In this document: piece by piece, positions 51,859-56,844 of the stretch
How the letters are laid out: each line of letters begins with the position of its first letter
Numbering within the stretch: position 1 is the first letter of the stretch
NCBI GenBank assembly: GCA_903873805.1
Contig: CAIQQB010000078.1
Span: 1 to 56,844 of the forward strand
DNA length: 56,844 nucleotides
Reading direction: 5' to 3'
From: an uncultured Opitutia bacterium
GTDB taxonomy: Bacteria > Verrucomicrobiota > Verrucomicrobiia > Opitutales > Opitutaceae
Made by a program: the position numbers and the translations under genes
The notes under the pieces: generated by a model
Told to the model about the DNA's origin: nothing
Seen by the model: the letters and a program-made list of their open reading frames with translations, nothing else
Databases searched by the model: none

Positions 51859-53078
51859 GATGAGGGTTGGAGGCTGGCGGCGGGCGCCGGAAACGGGAAG
51901 GAATCGGTGGTCGTGTTGGACGTGGTGGCATTGGCCGTCAGCGCCGGATCCTGATCCGTCTCGGACAGCTCGAGGATGGTAAAGGGATAGCTGAGGGCGA
52001 TGGGCGCAGTCGGGGCGGCGGTCACGGTGGATCCGGTCGTCGTGGTGGTGGCGTTGCCCGTGAGCGCCGGGACCGCCACGACCGTGGCGCCGCTGCCCGC
52101 GGCGGCGCCCGTGGCCGAGGGAGGGGCCACCACGGCACTGAGCTTGAAGTAGGCCTGGCCTTCCTTCACCGTCACGTTGACACGGAGCGCGGTGATGACC
52201 GTGGTGAGTTTGTTATAGTTAATTAGGACACCCGCCACGGTCCCCACGTCCGTGGTGTTCTTGAAAAAGCCCCCGCTCTGGCTACCGCCAGCCAACACGG
52301 TGGAGCCGGAGCCCGCCAGATAATCGAGGACTTTCTGCACCGCCGCGTCGTCGATCAGCCCGTTGCCATTGGCTCCGCTGTTGCCGCTGCCGAGCGCGAC
52401 GATGACGTCATGGTTGCCGCCATTCACATTCGACGAGGTAAAGCTGTAGAGCGAGAAGTCCGCCTCAAAGCGTTTGCCCAGATCGTTCAGATTCCCATTC
52501 TCGTCAAAGAGCAGGGCCTTGACGGTGGTGATGGAAGCCAGCTCGTTCCACGTCCGCAGACTGCGCTTCGGCGAGTTGAAGGGAATGGGATCCTGCTGGT
52601 AGTCGGAGACGGTTTCCGCCGTGGCGGAGGTGGGGGTGTAAGTGGTTTTCATCCAGGTGAACAGCCCGTCGATCATGGTCTGGCTATCCTGGGTCGACAT
52701 CCCCCAATAGGTAAAAAGATTGTTCAGGTTGGCCTGGGTGGCCGTGGGCAGCGAGATCTTGCCGCTTTCGTCCTCGAAGGATACCACGACGGTCCGGCTG
52801 TCCACCGACGGGGTGTAACCCGCCCAGGTCAGCGGATCGTTCCAACCCTCGGCCGGGCTGCGCAGGCCGCCGTTGACATTGTTGAAATCCACCAGCACGG
52901 CCAGCGTGGTGTCGAGAGCCGAAAAGGCCTCGCTCCGCAGGCGGTTGGAGTCGTTGGTGCGGATCGGGACGATGAGGTCGTCCGCCGCGCGTTCGATGAA
53001 CAGCAGGAGCGCCGTCGTGGCGAACACGATGGTCACCAGCACGATCACGAGCACCGAGGCTTTGCGGCGGTGTGGCAT
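51855..53078 (-). CDS. gspK: GspK-like minor pseudopilin
   Basis: A 407-aa pseudopilin-like protein. It begins MPHRRKASVLVIVLVTIVFATTALLLF, a hydrophobic helix without the FTLxE motif, as is usual for GspK, then the Glu of FIERAADD. The large globular domain includes LSDYQ-like and NGLIDDAAVQKVLDYL segments and a Thr/Ala-rich C-terminal region. GspK caps the pseudopilus tip. It is coupled to gspL by a 4-nt overlap. Confidence 0.85.
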   Translation of the reverse strand: MPHRRKASVLVIVLVTIVFATTALLLFIERAADDLIVPIRTNDSNRLRSEAFSALDTTLAVLVDFNNVNGGLRSPAEGWNDPLTWAGYTPSVDSRTVVVSFEDESGKISLPTATQANLNNLFTYWGMSTQDSQTMIDGLFTWMKTTYTPTSATAETVSDYQQDPIPFNSPKRSLRTWNELASITTVKALLFDENGNLNDLGKRFEADFSLYSFTSSNVNGGNHDVIVALGSGNSGANGNGLIDDAAVQKVLDYLAGSGSTVLAGGSQSGGFFKNTTDVGTVAGVLINYNKLTTVITALRVNVTVKEGQAYFKLSAVVAPPSATGAAAGSGATVVAVPALTGNATTTTTGSTVTAAPTAPIALSYPFTILELSETDQDPALTANATTSNTTTDSFPFPAPAASLQPSS

Positions 53079-53080
53079 GG

Positions 53081-53734
53081 TCAGAAGGCTGGCAGGGCCT
53101 GGGTAGCCACCGGCAGGGTGATCGCCACCTCGCTGGTGAGCTTCTCATAGGTGAAGACCAGCCGCACGCGGCTGGGCACGATGGCCTGGCCGTTGGCGTC
53201 AAGTACCGGGGTGGTCGAGTTCGACCAGGGCGGATTGGCCGTCACGTCGTAGTAGTCGTAGGAAATGCCCGTGACCAAGGGGGAGAGCAGGGTTTCACGG
53301 GGCGGATCGGTGCCGAAATTTACCTCGTATCGCGAGTGCCAGAGGAGCACCAGTCCTTCCTGCGGTCGCACCGCCAGCGCACACACCACATCTGGCAGCG
53401 CACGGGAGGGCCAGGGCAGCAGGCGGCTGCCGGCCGGCAGCATGAACGTCAGCAGCGTCTCCGTGGCACCGCCGTTCTGCGGGGTGACATCCTGCCAGGT
53501 GATGGCCGCGGTGGTCGCACCCACCATCACATTCGGGGGCAGGGCCGCCGTCCGCAGTTCGTTCGACAGGTAGCGGGTGAGGTTGCGCACATGCTGGTCG
53601 AAGAAGCGCGGACCGCGGTTGGCCACCCAGAGCTCGCTCATCGAAAAGATGAAAGTGTCCAGCGCCACGACCACCAGCGCGACCAGCGCGATGGCCACCA
53701 TCATTTCCAGCAGGGTGAAGGCACGGCGTCTCAT
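53081..53734 (-). CDS. gspJ: GspJ-like minor pseudopilin
   Basis: 217 aa. Prepilin N-terminus MRRRA|FTLLEMMVAIALVALVVV with Glu at +5; the residue before the cleavage site is Ala, not the usual Gly. The globular domain ends with VRLVFTYEKLTSEVAITL. ATG 53734 overlaps the gspI stop by 4 nt; the open frame further upstream overlaps gspI and is not real. Confidence 0.88.
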   Translation of the reverse strand: MRRRAFTLLEMMVAIALVALVVVALDTFIFSMSELWVANRGPRFFDQHVRNLTRYLSNELRTAALPPNVMVGATTAAITWQDVTPQNGGATETLLTFMLPAGSRLLPWPSRALPDVVCALAVRPQEGLVLLWHSRYEVNFGTDPPRETLLSPLVTGISYDYYDVTANPPWSNSTTPVLDANGQAIVPSRVRLVFTYEKLTSEVAITLPVATQALPAF

Positions 53735-54186
53735 TGGGTCTGCGCCGCGTTCAGATTGCGGATATTCTGGCGGTCCGCCTGTTGGAGCGAGGTCCGGGTG
53801 GCCGGATCCGACCAAGTCGGCCGCAGCACGATGAATGACTCCGTCGTCGTCTGCGGTTGCACGGTGGTGTCGGCCGGAGTGACGGTGCACTGGAAGTTCA
53901 CCGCAAACAGGTCGGGGATCGTCCCCTGGTCGTTGATCGTCGCCACCCAGGAAACGTTGCGGCCGTCCACCGTGTCAAAGGTGTCGCCCGCCTGGGCGGT
54001 TGTGTAGTCGGACTGGTTGAGGAGCTCGGCGCGGGCGAACTTCACATCCTCGTCGGTCTGCATGACGATGTGGGCGCGGCCATAGGCGTTGAGCACGCCG
54101 ATGTAGCTGGCGCTCATAACGATGGCCGCATAAGCGAAGACCGCCAGCGCCACCAGCACCTCGATGATTGTGAAGCCGCGGCGCAT
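53731..54186 (-). CDS. gspI: GspI-like minor pseudopilin
   Basis: 151 aa. Class III signal MRRG|FTIIEVLVALAVFAYAAIV with the canonical Gly at -1 and Glu at +5. The position between gspH and gspJ and the size fit GspI, which nucleates the pseudopilus tip with GspJ and GspK. Confidence 0.85.
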   Translation of the reverse strand: MRRGFTIIEVLVALAVFAYAAIVMSASYIGVLNAYGRAHIVMQTDEDVKFARAELLNQSDYTTAQAGDTFDTVDGRNVSWVATINDQGTIPDLFAVNFQCTVTPADTTVQPQTTTESFIVLRPTWSDPATRTSLQQADRQNIRNLNAAQTQ

Positions 54187-54188
54187 GG

Positions 54189-54788
54189 TCAGAATCCTCC
54201 CGTGCTGGTCGTGCCCGAAGCGAGAAACAGCGGGGCGCAGGTCCAGGGATCGATCTGCACCGTTTGGGGTGCACCCGTTCCGAATCCGCCGGTTTCCACC
54301 TGCAGCCGGAAGAGGGAACAGGTCCCGTCGGAATAAAACGTGATCGTCGTCAGCGGAGTGTCGAGCAGGGCTGTGCCGCCCAGCCCGCTGGTGCTGGTGG
54401 GGGCGGTCAGTCCGGGCTGAAAGGTGAACTTGCTGCCGGTGGGGGCGACCACCGCCGGCAGAATGGTGCCGTCGTCGGCCGTCGCCATCAGGCTCGTGGA
54501 CATTTCGTCGAAGGTCATCTGGACATTGATCTCATGCTGGAGCGCATAGCGGCGGGCCTCCGCCACCATCTGCCAGAACGCGCCCTCGGCGGTCACCGGC
54601 GGCGTGGCCAGCATGCGGTTGGCCCCGACGACCATCACGCTGGCGAGCAGCCCCATCAGCGCCAGCACCATCAGGATTTCAAGCAGCGTGAAGGCCCGCC
54701 GCCCTTCCGGGATTGCCGGCCGACGGGGATCGGCGCTGGCGGCTTGTGGCGGTTGCTCCGGCATACATATGGAGACAGGCAGGCTCAC
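54189..54788 (-). CDS. gspH: GspH-like minor pseudopilin
   Basis: 199 aa with GTG 54788 (overlapping the gspG stop), or 191 aa from ATG 54764. The prepilin motif GRRA|FTLLEILMVLALMGLLA lies ~31 (or 23) residues from the N-terminus, an unusually long leader, with Ala at -1. The body has a helical segment then strands ending in VQIDPWTCAPLFL. I prefer GTG because of the operon's overlap pattern, but either is possible. Confidence 0.8.
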   Translation of the reverse strand: MSLPVSICMPEQPPQAASADPRRPAIPEGRRAFTLLEILMVLALMGLLASVMVVGANRMLATPPVTAEGAFWQMVAEARRYALQHEINVQMTFDEMSTSLMATADDGTILPAVVAPTGSKFTFQPGLTAPTSTSGLGGTALLDTPLTTITFYSDGTCSLFRLQVETGGFGTGAPQTVQIDPWTCAPLFLASGTTSTGGF

Positions 54789-55231
54789 CAGTTGCCAATG
54801 TCATCAGCCGTGCCGTCCGTTTTGTCCGGGCCAATCGAATAGATGTCGTAGCCCGTGGGGTTGTGCGTGCCAGGATATTTATAGACGAAATCCTGCTTCC
54901 AAGCGTCCTGCGGCAGCTTGCCCCCCGTGACATCAAGATAGGGGCCGTGCCAGTTGGCTTCCTTGCCTTGGGGCGGGATTAAAAGCGCCTGCAGACCCTC
55001 GGCCGTTGAGGGATAGTCACCGATGTCGAGTCGGTAGGCCGTCAACGGAGTCTTGACGCTCGTGGTCACGAACAGGGTCGTGGTCTTGACCGACGAGGAG
55101 TCAAGGATGCCGCCGACCTTGGTCACGGCGAGCCCGACGAGCATGCCGATGATGGCGAGCACGACGAGAATTTCGAGGAGGGTGAAGGCGCTGAGACGCG
55201 CCTTCGGGAAGGAACGGTGGGGGGAACGCAT
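54785..55231 (-). CDS. gspG: GspG major pseudopilin
   Basis: 148 aa. Leader ending LSA|FTLLEILVVLAIIGMLVGL (Ala at -1, Glu at +5). The C-terminal domain has the GspG calcium-loop signatures GDYPSTAEGLQALLIPP, WHGPYLD and GYDIYSIGPDKTDGT. As the major subunit it is first in the operon. Its promoter must lie in the ~80 bp between tRNA-Arg and ATG 55231, or transcription reads through from the tRNA. A TGCGTGC/GCACGCA hairpin lies at 55278-55296 in that gap. Confidence 0.93.
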   Translation of the reverse strand: MRSPHRSFPKARLSAFTLLEILVVLAIIGMLVGLAVTKVGGILDSSSVKTTTLFVTTSVKTPLTAYRLDIGDYPSTAEGLQALLIPPQGKEANWHGPYLDVTGGKLPQDAWKQDFVYKYPGTHNPTGYDIYSIGPDKTDGTADDIGNW

Positions 55232-55309
55232 AGAATGATGGTTGTTAGCTCAATGACGGCGGGAAGGGGCTGATGGTTGCGTGCGAACTGCACGCAGTCC
55301 ACTCAATCT

Positions 55310-55385
55310 TGGTGCCCCCGCCCGGACTTGAACCGGGACAAGCGGTTTAGGAAACCGCTGCTCTATCCAGTTGAGCTACGGGGAC
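55310..55385 (-). tRNA. tRNA-Arg(CCU)
   Basis: Acceptor GTCCCCG/CGGGGGC, D-arm GCTC...GAGC, anticodon stem GCGGT/ACCGC with loop TTCCTAA (anticodon CCT), T-arm CCCGG TTCAAGT CCGGG, discriminator A. The 3' CCA is encoded (55312-55310). It reads codon AGG. The 5' end faces the recombinase gene 100 bp away. Confidence 0.97.
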
Positions 55386-55485
55386 TTTTTAGATTAAGTT
55401 GTTTGTAATTCAACGACTTGTGATTTTGAGCTATCTCGCACCATTTCCGACTTGTAACCCGTTTTTGTAACCCTAGCGTTTTTGC

Positions 55486-56577
55486 ATGAAAAAAGCCAAA
55501 AACGAGATGCCAAAGCCGCCCGAGTCCGGAGTGTTTCGGAAGGTAGCAGAGTGCCTTTATCGCCACGAATCATCCGGCACATACTACGGCTTGGTGAAGA
55601 GGGCAGGCAAGCAGCATCGCCGTTCCCTCAAGACCACTGACCGCAGGCTGGCCGAGCGGCGCTTGGTGGATTTCCGGCGCAACGTAGGGTCGCTTTCCAC
55701 CAGCGAGAATGCCGGGCAAATCACGTTTTCCGATCTCGCGACCCGTTGGCTGGAAACGCAGCGCCCCACCCTCAAGGCGAGTTCCTTTTCCAGGCGCGAA
55801 GGCTGCGTTGCCCAGATCTCCCCATATTTCAACCGGCAATCCCTGCGCCAGATCTCAGTTCGGGACTGCGAAGACTGGGCCTCACAGCGCAGCCCTGAAA
55901 TTGCAGCGTCAACCTACAACAACGAGAGGGACACCATCAGGGCCGTGCTGAGCTACGCAAAACGTGAAGGCCTCATTCTGGAGAACCCCGCGGAGAATCT
56001 GCCCCGGCGAAAAATGTCGAGGATCCAAATTGTCATCCCGACCAAGGATCAGTTTTCAACCCTCGTGAGCACGTTGCACAGCATGGACCGGCGCAGCCAG
56101 GAGGCCGCCAATCTCGTGGAGTTGCTGGCCTACTCCGGGATGCGGCTGGCCGAAGCGACTTCCCTCCGTTGGCGGCATGTCTTCCTGAAGGCTGGCCGTT
56201 TTGCAGTTACTGGTGGCGAAACGGGCACGAAGAACCACGAGGTCCGGGAGGTGCCCCTGTTTCCAGCCATGCAGGCCTATCTGAAAAGACTCAGGACCGT
56301 CAGAGGCAAGGTGGACAACGACGACTTCGTGATCGGGATTGCCAGTGCAAGGAAAGCCATGGAATCCGCCTGCCGCAAAGCCGCCCTCCCCGACTTCACC
56401 CACCACAGCCTGCGGCACTACTTCGTGAGCAATGCCATCGAGGCTGGGATTGACTTCAAGGTGATTGCCGGCTGGGTTGGTCACAAAGATGGCGGTTTGC
56501 TTGTCGCCAAGACCTACGGCCACCTGCGCGACACCCACTCCGTCGAAATGGCCAAACGAATGACTTTCACCGCATGA
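55486..56577 (+). CDS. Tyrosine-type site-specific recombinase (integrase)
   Basis: A 363-aa integrase. It has an N-terminal DNA-binding region (YYGLVKRAGKQHRRSLKTTD), a SAM-like core-binding domain (ITFSDLATRWLETQ...), and a catalytic domain with Arg220 (SGMRLAE), His307-x-x-Arg310 (HHSLRH), His333 (GWVGHKD) and Tyr344 (AKTYGHLRD). Base composition is clearly lower in GC than the rest of the window, and the flanking DNA is AT-rich, both signs of transfer. It probably marks the edge of an integrated element continuing past the window. The 100-bp leader has repeated CGACTTGT and TTGTAACCC motifs that could be arm-type binding sites. Confidence 0.93.
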   Translation: MKKAKNEMPKPPESGVFRKVAECLYRHESSGTYYGLVKRAGKQHRRSLKTTDRRLAERRLVDFRRNVGSLSTSENAGQITFSDLATRWLETQRPTLKASSFSRREGCVAQISPYFNRQSLRQISVRDCEDWASQRSPEIAASTYNNERDTIRAVLSYAKREGLILENPAENLPRRKMSRIQIVIPTKDQFSTLVSTLHSMDRRSQEAANLVELLAYSGMRLAEATSLRWRHVFLKAGRFAVTGGETGTKNHEVREVPLFPAMQAYLKRLRTVRGKVDNDDFVIGIASARKAMESACRKAALPDFTHHSLRHYFVSNAIEAGIDFKVIAGWVGHKDGGLLVAKTYGHLRDTHSVEMAKRMTFTA

Positions 56578-56807
56578 GAAATATTGTCATAGGCAACCTA
56601 TCGAACCGGGATCTCTTGTTTCCTACATTCCAAGCCACAACCGATCTCCTTCACTACATTGAGGGAAATAAACAGGAGACATTTTTTCCTAAATGGGTTA
56701 CAAGAATCGCAAAAATACTGCTGCGGCAAATGTGGTCAACGCGCGCATGCGATGCGTTTGAAAGTGAGGTGGTCCCCGTCCGTTGGACAGCGGATCGGGT
56801 AAAATAA
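56574..56807 (+). CDS. Small AT-rich open frame after the integrase
   Basis: 77 codons beginning MRNIVIGNLSNRDLLFPTFQ. Its ATG overlaps the integrase TGA by 4 nt (ATGA). Composition is AT-rich like the integrase flank. No homology is recognised, and the C-terminus reads into GC-richer sequence. It could be a small accessory protein of the element or chance; 56808-56844 is a G-rich non-coding end. Confidence 0.35.
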   Translation: MRNIVIGNLSNRDLLFPTFQATTDLLHYIEGNKQETFFPKWVTRIAKILLRQMWSTRACDAFESEVVPVRWTADRVK

Positions 56808-56844
56808 GTTAATATGGGAGGGGGTGCAGGGGGAGGGGCGAAGC

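Noticed and set aside
56769-56780. GTCCCCGT near the right edge as a duplicated tRNA attachment core
   Set aside because: Only 8 nt match the tRNA 5' end, and the following bases do not continue the match.

Overview
The window is a high-GC bacterial chromosome segment (coding DNA looks well above 65% G+C by eye) that most resembles the Verrucomicrobiota, probably Opitutales/Opitutaceae. This is inferred from pseudopilins with an A|FTLLE processing site, a PPi-type phosphofructokinase beside a polyphosphate-type glucokinase, 23S-IVP-like four-helix-bundle genes, and many REP-like and short-period repeats between genes. No rRNA marker is present, so the placement is an inference.

Left to right: a GH43-type secreted glycosidase and pfp (381-3240); aroK-queG (4838-5392 and 3441-4841, minus); a transglutaminase/DUF2126 pair (5683-8744); a periplasmic FKBP; a large protein with a C-terminal LOG-like domain; a Tat-exported GH37/GH63-like glycosidase; a broken pilin-like gene; a VCBS-repeat protein with its DUF3352-like partner; a PDZ-less HtrA-like protease coupled to a divergent DAHP synthase; a minus-strand group of maf, a TonB-like protein, an RluA-type pseudouridine synthase and a helical secreted protein; then nadE, a SlyD-like FKBP and ppgK. 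From 27942 to 33168 lies a MacA/MacB-type export operon with two permeases, and a four-helix-bundle gene sits between those permeases. Further on are an MFS transporter, a P-loop NMP-kinase-like protein, hisF - phasin-like - ubiB - U32 peptidase (minus), a second four-helix-bundle gene, a 586-aa unknown, rplU-rpmA, a secreted Gly/Gln-rich protein, another MFS transporter, mpg, DUF3108, an MBL-fold nuclease-like protein, a complete minor-component type II secretion set (gspG-H-I-J-K-L-M), tRNA-Arg(CCU), and a tyrosine recombinase of lower GC that probably marks the edge of an integrated element running off the right end.

The genes form several tightly coupled units with 1-4 nt stop/start overlaps: aroK/queG, DUF3352/VCBS, aroF/protease, macB ATPase/permease, four-helix-bundle/permease 2, phasin/ubiB, gspK/gspL, gspI/gspJ and gspG/gspH. 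PPi-PFK and polyP glucokinase together suggest a glycolysis that spares ATP by using PPi and polyphosphate.

The most unusual content is the repeat landscape. (1) Heptameric tandem arrays of the type ATTTTGG/AGTTTTG/TCTGACC. They bracket both four-helix-bundle genes as inverted termini, and they also occur inside the reading frames of queG (three sites) and the U32 peptidase (one site) without breaking them. (2) REP-like hairpins, most with a 5' GTAG foot like the REPs handled by RAYT transposases; two lie in frame inside the U32 gene. (3) Inverted arrays with 9- or 10-nt period in intergenic gaps. I propose that the heptamer-bounded four-helix-bundle units are a mobile or selfish element that has left cargo-less copies inside genes.
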